Part shown: positions 17,389 through 25,966 of the stretch, piece by piece
Layout of the letters: every line of letters starts with the position of its first letter
How positions within the stretch are numbered: the stretch's first letter is position 1
From: Archangium primigenium
GTDB lineage: Bacteria; Myxococcota; Myxococcia; Myxococcales; Myxococcaceae
Length of the DNA: 64,000 nt
NCBI RefSeq assembly: GCF_016904885.1
Contig: NZ_JADWYI010000001.1
Coordinates: 5,084,001 to 5,148,000 of the forward strand
Direction: 5' to 3'
Translations under genes and position numbers: made by a program
The notes under the pieces: model-generated
What the model was told of the DNA's origin: nothing
Databases searched by the model: none
The model's input: the letters and a program-made list of their open reading frames with translations, nothing else

Positions 17389-18318
17389 TCACGGCACGAT
17401 GAGCAGGGCCCGGCGCGCCGCCGGGTGCACGCGGGCGGTGGTGCCCGCGTTGAAGGCGAGGAAGTCCTCCTCCACGCCGTCGCTAAAGATGACCCCGCCC
17501 GAGGGCATCCGGGACTCCACCACCAGCTCCGACTCCGCGCGGATGAACCCCGACACCCGGCGCGCCGAGGAGTGTCGGCTGACGAAGGGCTCGCGGACCA
17601 CGAAGGCCAGACGGGGATCTTCCCACTCGAGCGCGAAGTCCTCGCCCGGCGCGCCCCCGGTGTCGCGCGTCAGGCCCCGGGCCTGGTTGAACACCGAGGA
17701 GAGCCAGCCGCTCGCGCCCACGCCCGTGGACACGATGATGCCGCTGGAGGACTGGGTCTCGGTGTCCTCTCCGTGGCGCAGGGTGTAGCGGGCGGACACG
17801 TGCGTGCGGGCCCCGAGGAACAAGTCATTGAACGCGACCAGCCGCTGGCCATCGCTCAGCACCACCTCGGCGAGCGTCACCGAGCGCCAGCGGGCCCGGG
17901 ACTCCAGCGTCTGGCGCACCGCCTGCCGGGACTGCGCGACGGAGAAGGGCAGCAGCACGCCATCGAAACGCGAGGGGTCCGGATTGACGCCCACCAGGGG
18001 CTGATGGCCCACGTACTTGGCCACGTTCGCCACCAGGCCGTCCTGACCCAGGGCCACGACCAGGTCCTTCTCCCCGAAGAGGAAGGTGGGCACCAGCGAG
18101 CGGTCCACCTGCTGCACCGGGAGCCCCAAGGACAACTGCCCGTGCAGGGCATCCAGGGCCCGGCGGTAGGTGTCGTCCTCCCGCACGTAGTCCTCGAAGT
18201 CCTGGTCGGCGTGCTCCAGGTAGAAGCGTGCCTGGGAGCGGGTGTTGAAGCGCCGCACCAATTCGTCGAGCCGCGTCGCGCGGGTGACGAGGACGATCTT
18301 TTCGTAATGCCTAGCCAT
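17389..18318 (-). CDS. NAD(+)/NADH kinase-like protein
   Basis: A 309-residue protein with the NAD-kinase fold. FNDLFLGARTHVSA matches the NAD-kinase N-E/D region and SSSGIIVSTGVGASGW matches the conserved GSGliVSTPtGSTAY loop. The usual GGDGT catalytic motif is replaced by GQDGL, so activity may be altered. True NAD kinases make NADP(H) from NAD(H) and ATP. Its ATG lies 8 bp inside the end of the upstream SPFH gene, so the two are translationally coupled, an association that suggests a specialised rather than housekeeping role. It converges on dnaE2 3 bp away. Confidence 0.75.
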   Translation of the reverse strand: MARHYEKIVLVTRATRLDELVRRFNTRSQARFYLEHADQDFEDYVREDDTYRRALDALHGQLSLGLPVQQVDRSLVPTFLFGEKDLVVALGQDGLVANVAKYVGHQPLVGVNPDPSRFDGVLLPFSVAQSRQAVRQTLESRARWRSVTLAEVVLSDGQRLVAFNDLFLGARTHVSARYTLRHGEDTETQSSSGIIVSTGVGASGWLSSVFNQARGLTRDTGGAPGEDFALEWEDPRLAFVVREPFVSRHSSARRVSGFIRAESELVVESRMPSGGVIFSDGVEEDFLAFNAGTTARVHPAARRALLIVP

Positions 18319-19288
18319 GGCGTTCCGGACTTCCGCCGGGGGCCGCGAGCAGCGCGTTGAGCAGGTCCGGAGACACGTTCACCGAGCCGATCTTCTGCGC
18401 GTTCTCGGCCAGCTCCCGGAAGGCGAGCGCGATGTTGAGCTTGGGATCGCCCCCGCCGCCCGCCGCCGCCATGAGCACCTTCCAGTCCATGTCCCGCACG
18501 GGGCCGAGCGTCTTCTCCAGGGCATAGGCCTTGGCCTCGGCGGCCTTGCGCTCGTTCTCGCTCCAGCGGTCCATGAAGGCGGCGCGCTGATCCTCCACGG
18601 CGATGTCCGCGGCGATGCGCGCCTCGCGGATGCGCCGCTGGCCCGCCTCCACGGAGAGGTCGGTGGCGATCTCGCTCTCCTTGATGAGCCGCTCCTGCTC
18701 CACGGCGGCGTTGCGGCGGGCGTAGATGGCCTCGTCGGCGCGCCGCTGCAGGGCCTCGCGGGACTCGGCCTCCAGCGCCCGGGCCATCTCCGGGGTGGGG
18801 CGGATCGACAGCAGCGAGAAACCCTGCACCTCCACGCCGAGCATCCGCACGGCCTCGGACTCGCGCAGGCCCAGGAGCACCTTGTCCTCGAGGAGGCTCG
18901 CGTTCACGAGCACGTCGCGCAGGGGCAGGGTCTGCACCACGGAGCGGGCCCGCACCTGGGCCGCCTGGACGAGCCGCTCCTCCAGCTTGGACGGGTCATC
19001 CGAGGCGTATCCGCCCGAGGGCTTCACGGAGTAGTCCAGCTGCGCCGCGAGCCGCTGGGGATCCGCCACGCGGTAGGTGAGCTGGCCCTGGAGGGTGACG
19101 GCCTGGAAGTCCTGGGTCACCTCGTTGAAGGCGAACGGGACGTCCGCGCTGGCGAGGGGAATGGCGACCACGGTGGTGGTGGCCGTCCAGTAGAAGAAGG
19201 ACAGGCCGGGCCCCTCGCGCGTCACCCGTCCATCCCTGAACCGCATGACGTACGTCGTCGGTGGCGCCTTCATGTACCGGATGCTCAT
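18311..19288 (-). CDS. SPFH domain-containing protein
   Basis: A 325-residue SPFH/Band 7 protein without an N-terminal membrane segment, unlike the stomatin homologue at 8.6-9.6 kb. The SPFH domain covers roughly residues 15-200 and is followed by a helical Arg/Ala/Glu-rich region (about 200-265) and a Gly/Asn tail. Some such proteins scaffold membrane-proximal complexes. The ATG at 19288 is preceded by GGGGG/GAGG. It overlaps the following NAD-kinase-like gene by 8 bp, so the products are probably made in fixed ratio. The palindrome upstream may be its operator. Confidence 0.82.
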   Translation of the reverse strand: MSIRYMKAPPTTYVMRFRDGRVTREGPGLSFFYWTATTTVVAIPLASADVPFAFNEVTQDFQAVTLQGQLTYRVADPQRLAAQLDYSVKPSGGYASDDPSKLEERLVQAAQVRARSVVQTLPLRDVLVNASLLEDKVLLGLRESEAVRMLGVEVQGFSLLSIRPTPEMARALEAESREALQRRADEAIYARRNAAVEQERLIKESEIATDLSVEAGQRRIREARIAADIAVEDQRAAFMDRWSENERKAAEAKAYALEKTLGPVRDMDWKVLMAAAGGGGDPKLNIALAFRELAENAQKIGSVNVSPDLLNALLAAPGGSPERHG

Positions 19289-19332
19289 GCCTCGACCCCC
19301 TTGCTCCGTGTCGGAAGGACACCAACATAGTG

Positions 19333-19346
19333 TCGTGTGGACACGA
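19333..19346. promoter_or_regulatory. palindrome in a divergent intergenic region
   Basis: TCGTGT and ACACGA are perfect inverted repeats around GG, lying 45 bp before the SPFH gene and 38 bp before the divergent hydrolase gene. This is a typical place for a dimeric repressor site, but I cannot name the regulator. Confidence 0.3.
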
Positions 19347-19383
19347 GTGCAAGCGAAAGGCGGATCCGCTAGGCTGGCCCCCA

Positions 19384-20226
19384 ATGAATCGTGTTCTCGG
19401 TCTGGCGAGGCGGGTGGTGCTCCGGATTCTGGTGTCCCTGGTCTTTGTCTACGTGAGCCTGTGTGTGCTGGTGTTCCTCAACCAGCGGCACCTGGTGTTC
19501 CCCGTGCCTCCGGGCGCGCGGGAGCCGAAGCTGTTCCAGTCCGCGCTGCTGCGCCTCCCCGGCCCCGAGGGCTCGACGGTGTACGCGTTCCACATGCCCG
19601 GACCTCCAGGCGCGCCCACGGTGGTGCACTTCCACGGCAACGGCGAGCAGTTGTCGGACGAGATCTGGCTGGGGCAGCGCTACCAGGAGGCCGGGCTCGG
19701 GTTCTACGCGGTGGAGTACCCAGGCTATGGGCTCGCGAAGGGCGGAGAGGGGCCCTCGGAGAAGGGCATCTACGCCGCGGCGCAGGTGGCGCTGGACTAC
19801 CTGCACACCCAGATGGGCGTGAAGCCCGAGGACACAGTGCTGGAGGGCCAGTCGCTGGGCTCGGGCGTGGCGGTGGAGATGGCGACGCGAGGGCAGGGCG
19901 CGCGGTTGATCCTCATCACGCCCTACACCTCCATCGTGGACATTGGCGCGCGGCTGTTCCCGTGGCTGCCCGCGCGGTGGCTGGTGCGGGATCCGTTCGA
20001 CACGGCCTCCAAGGCGGCGGGCGTGAGCCTGCCCGTGCTCATCATCCATGGGACGAAGGACGAGGTGGTCCCAGTGGACATGGGCGAGCGCCTGGGCACG
20101 ATCTTCCCGAACGCCACCACGCTCATCCTCCCGGGCAAGCACCACAACAACGTGACCGACCCGGCGGACGTGCGCGAGCGGATGTTCCAGTTCGCGAGAG
20201 GAGACGGCACCCGTCAGGCCAATTGA
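19384..20226 (+). CDS. membrane-anchored alpha/beta hydrolase (Bem46/ABHD13-like)
   Basis: A 280-residue protein with one N-terminal transmembrane segment (about residues 12-33) followed by an alpha/beta hydrolase domain. The HFHGNGEQ oxyanion motif, the nucleophile elbow EGQSLGSG, the acid in HGTKDEVVP and the His in GKHHNN are all present, as in the Bem46/ABHD13 group of uncharacterised serine hydrolases. The catalytic domain would face the periplasm or cytoplasm depending on topology. The ATG at 19384 starts immediately before the basic n-region. It is divergent from the SPFH gene. Confidence 0.82.
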   Translation: MNRVLGLARRVVLRILVSLVFVYVSLCVLVFLNQRHLVFPVPPGAREPKLFQSALLRLPGPEGSTVYAFHMPGPPGAPTVVHFHGNGEQLSDEIWLGQRYQEAGLGFYAVEYPGYGLAKGGEGPSEKGIYAAAQVALDYLHTQMGVKPEDTVLEGQSLGSGVAVEMATRGQGARLILITPYTSIVDIGARLFPWLPARWLVRDPFDTASKAAGVSLPVLIIHGTKDEVVPVDMGERLGTIFPNATTLILPGKHHNNVTDPADVRERMFQFARGDGTRQAN

Positions 20227-20386
20227 CTTTTCTAGTGGCGTAGCTTGGTGGAAGCCGACTCCAATGATGCTGCGTTACAACAACTCGACACCTTATGACC
20301 ACCAATGGAGTGCCGGAGGTCTACGAGTAATTGGACCATCAGCTGGGAAAAGGTTTACGCGCTGTAACGTAGCCCTGTAAAAATAA

Positions 20387-20414
20387 TTGATTTGCAATAG
20401 CCTTTTTGTACAAT
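20387..20414 (+). promoter_or_regulatory. sigma-70-like promoter of the island ATPase gene
   Basis: A -35-like TTGATT (20387-20392) and a -10-like TACAAT (20409-20414) are separated by 16 bp in AT-rich DNA. Transcription would start near 20421, leaving a short leader that contains the GGAG at 20427-20430. Such a consensus-like promoter is rare elsewhere in this GC-rich window. Confidence 0.55.
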
Positions 20415-20435
20415 CAAAGAAGAACAGGAGCAAGC

Positions 20436-21737
20436 ATGACCGTCGGTGTCGAGCGCAAGCTTTCCGAGGTATTTGGCGTAGCTCGTGGCATTCCGCTAAA
20501 TTATGTGCGTCGCGCATATGTTGACGACTTGTTTATCAATAGCCTCTCCAGAGACAAGCACATTGTTGTCTTTGGGGGATCCAAGCAGGGAAAAACCAGC
20601 CTTCGAAAACAGACACTGAATGAGGACGATTACGTTGTCGTTCAGTGCGGCAACACGACAACGCGGGCACAAATATACGAAATGTTGCTCAAGTGTGCGG
20701 GAGCGCACGTTACAGCCACTGACAAAAGGACCACGACGGGTACAGCCAAATTCGATGTAACCGTATCAGCCAAGGGGAAAGTGCCACTTGTTGCGGAAGC
20801 AAGTGGTAGCGGCGGCGGTGGGTATCAAAAAACAACGACGACAGAGGTTTCTGGGAGCCGGTTTGAAATTGATCCATCAGATCCCAATGACGTCATCCGA
20901 GTGCTTAAGGCAGCAGAGTTTAGCAAGTACGTAATTCTGGAGGACTTTCACTATTTATCAGAGGAGGTCCAAAGAGAGATTGCGTTCGACCTGAAGGCCT
21001 TTCATGAGAAGTCAAATTTGGTCTTTGTCGTTGTAGGGGTCTGGCTGGAATCAAACAAACTTGTCCTATACAATGGAGACTTGGCGGGACGTCTTGTGCC
21101 AGTGGACGCAGATCGATGGGATCCCTCTGATCTAAGTCAAGTCATTGAGGAAGGCGAAAAACTTCTCAATGTCGAGTTTCCTGAGTCCGTCAAGAAAGAG
21201 GTGCTTGATCGTTGTCAAAACAACGTGGGTGTTTTGCAGGAGACCTGTTATCGTCTTTGCGAGAGAGCTAATGTCTGGCGCACACAGCCGCAGTTATTGA
21301 GCGTTGGCTCTGTGAGCGAAGTTGATGTGATAATTCATGACATTGGAACAGAGCAGGCAGGTAGATATCAAAAATTTCTTGAGGATTTTTCGGAGGGCCT
21401 GAACAAGACCGAACTGGAGATGTACAAGTGGATAGCATATGTCGCCATCACGTCGGATCCGGCAGACCTCAAGCGCGGATTGAAGATGTCGTACATATTC
21501 AGAACTCTGAATGAGGTCCACCCAACGAGGAAAGGTCAGTTACAGCAAAACAATGTCACGCAAGCACTTGCCAAGATTGGAAAGCTTCAGCACAAGAACC
21601 ATGTGAAGCCGACGATTCTTGATTTTGATACGAGCGAAAACCGACTGCGTGTGACCGATAGTGGATTCATCCTTTACTTGATTACCCAAGAGCGAAAGGC
21701 TTTGCTCGAAACCATTGGTGTAGAGATGCCTCCCTAA
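20436..21737 (+). CDS. orphan P-loop ATPase in an AT-rich island
   Basis: A 433-residue protein with Walker A GGSKQGKTS (about 47-55) and Walker B YVILEDFH (about 165-172), then helical regions and a C-terminal winged-helix-like part. The closest general class is AAA/STAND-type ATPases carried on genomic islands; I do not recognise a named family. A Gly/Ser-rich insert (about 120-132) lies between the Walker motifs. The ATG at 20436 has GGAG 5 bases upstream. Base composition is far lower in GC than surrounding genes (28 of 60 bases G or C at 20881-20940), and transposase relics follow, so recent transfer is likely. A defence or stress role is only a hypothesis. Confidence 0.75.
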   Translation: MTVGVERKLSEVFGVARGIPLNYVRRAYVDDLFINSLSRDKHIVVFGGSKQGKTSLRKQTLNEDDYVVVQCGNTTTRAQIYEMLLKCAGAHVTATDKRTTTGTAKFDVTVSAKGKVPLVAEASGSGGGGYQKTTTTEVSGSRFEIDPSDPNDVIRVLKAAEFSKYVILEDFHYLSEEVQREIAFDLKAFHEKSNLVFVVVGVWLESNKLVLYNGDLAGRLVPVDADRWDPSDLSQVIEEGEKLLNVEFPESVKKEVLDRCQNNVGVLQETCYRLCERANVWRTQPQLLSVGSVSEVDVIIHDIGTEQAGRYQKFLEDFSEGLNKTELEMYKWIAYVAITSDPADLKRGLKMSYIFRTLNEVHPTRKGQLQQNNVTQALAKIGKLQHKNHVKPTILDFDTSENRLRVTDSGFILYLITQERKALLETIGVEMPP

Positions 21738-21793
21738 CGCAGGACCCGATTGAAATGACTTCTTAAGTCGCATTGTTCCAAGTGGGGCTGATC

Positions 21794-22053
21794 TGGGACT
21801 GGCCCGCTTTTGTGGCTCTCCCGCACTTTATGTGCACGAGGCTCATCCAGCGAGGAGCATGCGACGGCGCAGCAATTCAAAACTGGCTCGACCGTACATC
21901 TGTCGTTTGACTCGCTCATCGTCGGTTGTACGCGTCAGGCTCGTTGCCCGCTGTTCCCCCCTGGTCGCCCACTTGCGAAACACCCCAGCGACAAGCCACG
22001 TCCAGCGGCACGTGCACATAAAGTGCGGGAGAGCCAAAAGCGGGCCAGTCCCA
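21794..22053 (-). mobile_element. ISL3-like mini-element with 43-45 bp inverted ends
   Basis: The ends 21794-21838 and 22011-22053 are inverted repeats that match throughout apart from a 2-base indel. Between them the reverse strand encodes KRQMYGRASFELLRRRM, which resembles the C-terminus of ISL3-family transposases; the preceding residues are degenerate. Only about 170 bp remain between the ends, so most of the transposase is deleted and the element is at best mobilised in trans. Its right end touches the IS5-like relic directly. Confidence 0.65.
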
Positions 22054-22221
22054 AAAGCGCGGCGTTGGGCCGTAGAGCGAACCCATGCCTGGCTCCCGCG
22101 TTTCCGTCGGCTGTTGGTGCGTTGGGAGAAGCGCGAAGACACCTACCTCGGGATGCTGCACTTCGCCCTGGGCATCATCACCTGGTTCCACGCCTTCCTC
22201 CGAAATAGGCTCTTATTGGCT
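22054..22221 (+). pseudogene. IS5-family transposase C-terminal relic
   Basis: The frame encodes RRWAVERTHAWLPRFRRLLV and then RWEKREDTYLGMLH, the C-terminal end of IS5/IS1182-type transposases including the Glu in VERTHAW that serves as the third catalytic residue. Everything upstream is missing and replaced by the inverted-repeat mini-element, so this is a non-functional fragment. Confidence 0.75.
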
Positions 22222-22272
22222 TCAGCTCCGCCAACTGGCATGATGTGTGCCGACCAAAGCTAGGAGCATTTT

Positions 22273-23022
22273 ATGAAGATCCCGTGTTTTGCTATACCAT
22301 TTGGTATTCTGATAACTCTCCTGGCGAGTCAGCCCGCCCACTCAGGTTCCGCGCAACAGGAAGAAAAGCAGCAGCCGATTACCCGAACAAAGCCGCTGAG
22401 TGAAGTCGGTCTTGCCCTTGCCGTACCCGACCTTGTCGTCTCTGTCGAGAACGGTGTCTGTGCGAGCAACATGGCATGGGCAGACATTGGTCAAGAAAAA
22501 ATTCTCGATGCCTATGCTCAAGAGTGCGCTCACATCTTCGTCGAGCCCAAAGCCATTGTCAGTACGCCCGGGCTGCTTTTCATCGGTGGCGCCTTCGGCT
22601 CCACCTCAAGCCAGTTCCTGTTGGGTCCCAGCGCTGCGATTGGCGCAGGGGCGTCCATTCCCATCATCAGGCCTACCCTGACCTACCGGGAGAGTAAAAG
22701 TAACAAGGTCGAGTTTATTCTCCCTCGACGGACGTCGTTCACAATGAACTTTTTGGTATCTGGAAACGTCGGCGTGGCAGGCATGCTGTTCCCGAATGCA
22801 GGTGGTTCCGACCAACCCGCTCCCGCTGAGATCGGCTTTACGGTCGGACTTTACGGGGCTCCAGAGTTCGCGTGGATCTCGTATGACCCAGCCGCACAGC
22901 AGCGGTACAGGATTGGGTTCTCGCTCGGAGTCATTGCTGGGTACTTGGGAGGTTCATCGACGGTGGGGCCAGCTTTTATCGTTGGCGTGCAGCCTGGTCT
23001 CGTCATTAACTTTGCACCCTGA
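22273..23022 (+). CDS. hypothetical secreted protein
   Basis: A 249-residue protein with a signal peptide (cleavage probably after the Ala/His/Ser near residue 25). The mature part is rich in Gly, Pro and aromatic residues in alternating hydrophobic stretches, and the C-terminus ends in a Phe, as some outer-membrane beta-barrel proteins do, though not convincingly. The ATG at 22273 follows a GGAG. The next gene starts 17 bp downstream, so the two form an operon. AT-richer than the flanking chromosome. Function unknown. Confidence 0.65.
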   Translation: MKIPCFAIPFGILITLLASQPAHSGSAQQEEKQQPITRTKPLSEVGLALAVPDLVVSVENGVCASNMAWADIGQEKILDAYAQECAHIFVEPKAIVSTPGLLFIGGAFGSTSSQFLLGPSAAIGAGASIPIIRPTLTYRESKSNKVEFILPRRTSFTMNFLVSGNVGVAGMLFPNAGGSDQPAPAEIGFTVGLYGAPEFAWISYDPAAQQRYRIGFSLGVIAGYLGGSSTVGPAFIVGVQPGLVINFAP

Positions 23023-23039
23023 TAGTCGAAAGGCAAGCT

Positions 23040-24401
23040 ATGATACGGCGCTTTGCCGTGTTGTTACTCGTTCCGCTGCTATCTTCTTGCGCGATGTTCC
23101 GCAATCTCTTCGAGCCCACGCCCACGCTGATTGGGTGTGCCTTCAGTGGCGTTTCGGAGGTGGCCAAGCTGAATCGATACCCAGCAGATGGACGTACCGC
23201 CAAGGTCTTGGTCGATCTATTGGACCAAGCCTACCTCAGCAACTGGGTCCGGCTTGAAGCTAGTGCGGAGGTGTCAAATGCTGTGTCACTTATTACTCCC
23301 TCTGGTGAGCGCGTCATCGTCTACCGGCCGGACTTTCTCGACAGAGAAGTGCCAGAGGCCTTTGTTGCTTTGGTGATTGCCCATGAACTCGGCCATCATA
23401 TCGAGGGAGATACGGCTGGCTTAGCCGTGACGCAGGCACGCCCGCCGAAAGAAGCTGAACTCCGGGCAGATGCATTCGCTGCCAAGATGTTGAAGGTCCG
23501 AGGATACCGCGAAGAGCAGATCGTCGAAGCTCTCGACCTGCTGGTAGGGAAACTGCCTGCGTCAACGCCCACCCCAGAGGAGCGGCGGAGGTTGATTCTG
23601 AAGAATTACAAGAGGACGCGAGACCTGCAGACGGAACTGGGGGACTCGCGGGCAGCTTACGCTCTACTTGAGACGAAAAATTCAGCGCTTGCTACAACCA
23701 AGGCTGAGGTAGAAGCGGAATTAAAGAAGAAGAGCGACGATTTGGATGACCATACCTCCTGGGCCGAGCGTGCCGGGAAAAAGGACAAAAAAAAGACTGT
23801 GCTAGAGAGTGTGGTGATGAGCGTAAGGCTGAATGATGGTGACATCACCGACTTTACCCAGCCCGGGAAGTATACGGCGGATGTGGAAATCACCTACCAT
23901 GTGCTCGCATTGGAGGACACCGTGGAAGGTGACCTTGAAGAGGTGTTCCACGTATCGCCCGAGAGCAGCACCACTGTGTCGTGGGTTCCGAGTACCGAGA
24001 AGTACTCTCTCCACCACAAAGATCCAGTACGGGTGGCGGCGTTCTTTCGCTTCAGCCTTAAGGCCAGAGAGCGCCGGACTATCCAGACGTCAGCTCGGTA
24101 TGAGTATACACTTCCGCTATCTCCCAGCAGGAAAACTCATGGCGTCGAACCAAGTCAGGCGGATGATGCGTTTTTCTACATCAACCAGTATGACTACATT
24201 AATGAGTTGGTCCTGGTAATTAGGTCATCCAAGCCACTGCGGGAGCCCATGAAGGGGGATGCCCTACTGGAGAGGGAAGTCGACAACTTCAAGATTGGCT
24301 CCACCCCCCTCCTCCAATCCGAGTCTGGCTATTCGGTTGCCACCTTCCGGTGGCGCAATCTGGAGCCGCGACAAATTGCTGGGCTGCTAATCCGTCGCTG
24401 A
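23040..24401 (+). CDS. lipoprotein with M48-like metallopeptidase motif
   Basis: A 453-residue protein with a lipoprotein signal (Cys17) and a zinc-peptidase motif HELGHH at about residues 115-120; EAELRADAF (138-146) supplies the likely third zinc ligand. This pattern matches M48-type metallopeptidases. A charged helical segment (about 200-245) precedes a C-terminal domain of unknown type (about 260-450). It would act in the periplasm or at the outer membrane. It lies 17 bp after a secreted-protein gene, so the two may act together. The ATG at 23040 is preceded by AAAGG. Base composition is lower in GC than the chromosome. Confidence 0.75.
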   Translation: MIRRFAVLLLVPLLSSCAMFRNLFEPTPTLIGCAFSGVSEVAKLNRYPADGRTAKVLVDLLDQAYLSNWVRLEASAEVSNAVSLITPSGERVIVYRPDFLDREVPEAFVALVIAHELGHHIEGDTAGLAVTQARPPKEAELRADAFAAKMLKVRGYREEQIVEALDLLVGKLPASTPTPEERRRLILKNYKRTRDLQTELGDSRAAYALLETKNSALATTKAEVEAELKKKSDDLDDHTSWAERAGKKDKKKTVLESVVMSVRLNDGDITDFTQPGKYTADVEITYHVLALEDTVEGDLEEVFHVSPESSTTVSWVPSTEKYSLHHKDPVRVAAFFRFSLKARERRTIQTSARYEYTLPLSPSRKTHGVEPSQADDAFFYINQYDYINELVLVIRSSKPLREPMKGDALLEREVDNFKIGSTPLLQSESGYSVATFRWRNLEPRQIAGLLIRR

Positions 24402-24539
24402 TCTATTTACTATCTGCTCTGATCCGCGACGGGTTGCATAGTGGAGCGGCTGGTGCCAACGCGTCGCACATATAGAGGACGGTGGTACATGCGACGCAGC
24501 AGAAGGTAAACGCGGCGACGAACCTCATTCACGGCTCGT

Positions 24540-25479
24540 GTGAATCAGTCGGAGAGGAAGAAGAGCCAAGGAGTTGGAGCACGGCCTGGGGTCGCGAGCG
24601 GAAGTAACCCAAGCCCGAGCACTGGTCGTCTGCGGTGCCAGGGCGCGTTGTCGATGCCGAGGAGAACTTCGGGGTAGGTCTCGGTGGGATATGCCGGGGA
24701 GACATCCAGCAGGTGGTGGCAGAACGCCACCTGCAGTTGCTTCGTCTTGGACAGTCCGTCGTGGCGGCGAGTCCGGGTGAGACTGCCGTACAGGCGACTC
24801 GTGACCTTGCCCGTGAGGACATTGGCCGAGGCGAACGTGTGCACCACGTCCTTGCAATTCCGCGTCCCAATGACAGGGCGCTCGCCCTTGAGCCCCAGGG
24901 TCACCGTGAGCGTGGGCACTATGGGAAAGCGCGCCTCGTCTTGGCTCAGCAGGACAAGTTCGCCTCGCTCGGCTTGGTGTTTTTCCCACCCAGTTCCCGC
25001 CGCGACTATCGCTGGCTCTCGGGGCCGGCGCGTAAGAAGCGGCAGGTGGGTCGATACAGGTGCACGCCGTGGCGGCAGAAGTCGCCCATGGCCGTTTCCT
25101 GGACGCGGATATCGCTCTGGCGATAGAGGAAGTCAGCCAGTGCCATGTGCGTCCAACTAGCGCGTGCGATGTCACACGCCTCGGGGCCGTGGCGTATCCA
25201 GGAGAGAATCGTCTCGGTCGGTTCCTTTGGAATCAGCGGCGTCCTGCCGGGGGCCCAGCGAATCCGTAGTCCTTTCCAGGCCTCCCGCCCGGTAACGAGC
25301 CAAGAAGCGCTGGACGTTGCGGGTCTTCGTCCCCGAGTCCTCTGCAATTTACGACTGGAGTCGGCCTCTCGCTGTCCTCAGCACCGCTTGGCACCGCTCG
25401 CGCAGGCGTCGGTCCTCCGTGTCGCGGAAGCATGTCTCCAACCGCTTGTCTGCTCCGGACTCAATTCCAGCAGGCTCAT
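24540..25479 (-). pseudogene. IS630-family transposase relic
   Basis: Fragments on the reverse strand in different frames add up to an IS630-type transposase. The N-terminal helix-turn-helix part starts at about 25479 (MSLLELSPEQ) and includes RNVQRFLARYRAGGLER. The middle is ALADFLYRQSDIRVQETAMG. The DDE part includes LLSQDEARFP and IDNAPWHR. An in-frame stop interrupts it at about 25350 and at least two frameshifts follow; the segment with the third catalytic residue is absent near 24540. It is not functional. The rest of the 24402-25535 interval holds nothing else I can support. Confidence 0.75.
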
Positions 25480-25535
25480 GCTCTTTCAATACATGAACCC
25501 CGACGATTTCTTCCGAGCCGTGAATGAGCCCGCCG

Positions 25536-25952
25536 TCAGTGCTTTAAGACAATCCGGCCTTGCGAATCGATGCCGTAGGTGGCCCCCGCATCGAAGACGA
25601 TGTCATCGATGTTGCATCGGTCGAGATTGGCGGCGATGGTCACGAAGAAGACGCCTTCAGCGCTCTTGAGGACAGAGACGTCGTAGTTCTCCCGCGACGA
25701 GAGACAGCGCGCCAGCTTCTCGTCGTGGGAACTCGCCTTGGCTCCAGGCGGCAGGAACTCGTCCATCGCGATTTCGATGGCCTTCAAGCTTTGACCATCG
25801 AGGGAAATGCTGCCCTCGGCCGAACTCGGAGGTTTGACCTTTTCCATTTCCTCGGGCGCAGCCCATTCCGCTTTCTTTTGAAGGTGAAGGCGGTAGTTGC
25901 ATCCCGTCAGAATGAACGCGCAAAGCAACGGAGTGAGAAGAGAGAGCTTCAT
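25536..25952 (-). CDS. small lipoprotein
   Basis: A 138-residue protein with a lipoprotein signal (lipobox LTGC near residue 18). The mature part is short and contains no domain I recognise. The ATG at 25952 has AAAGGA about 9 bases upstream. It begins 14 bp after the stop of the upstream acyl-CoA dehydrogenase gene on the same strand, so it may be transcribed from there. It marks the edge between the island and ordinary chromosome. Confidence 0.7.
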   Translation of the reverse strand: MKLSLLTPLLCAFILTGCNYRLHLQKKAEWAAPEEMEKVKPPSSAEGSISLDGQSLKAIEIAMDEFLPPGAKASSHDEKLARCLSSRENYDVSVLKSAEGVFFVTIAANLDRCNIDDIVFDAGATYGIDSQGRIVLKH

Positions 25953-25966
25953 GGGTCTTCGTCCTT

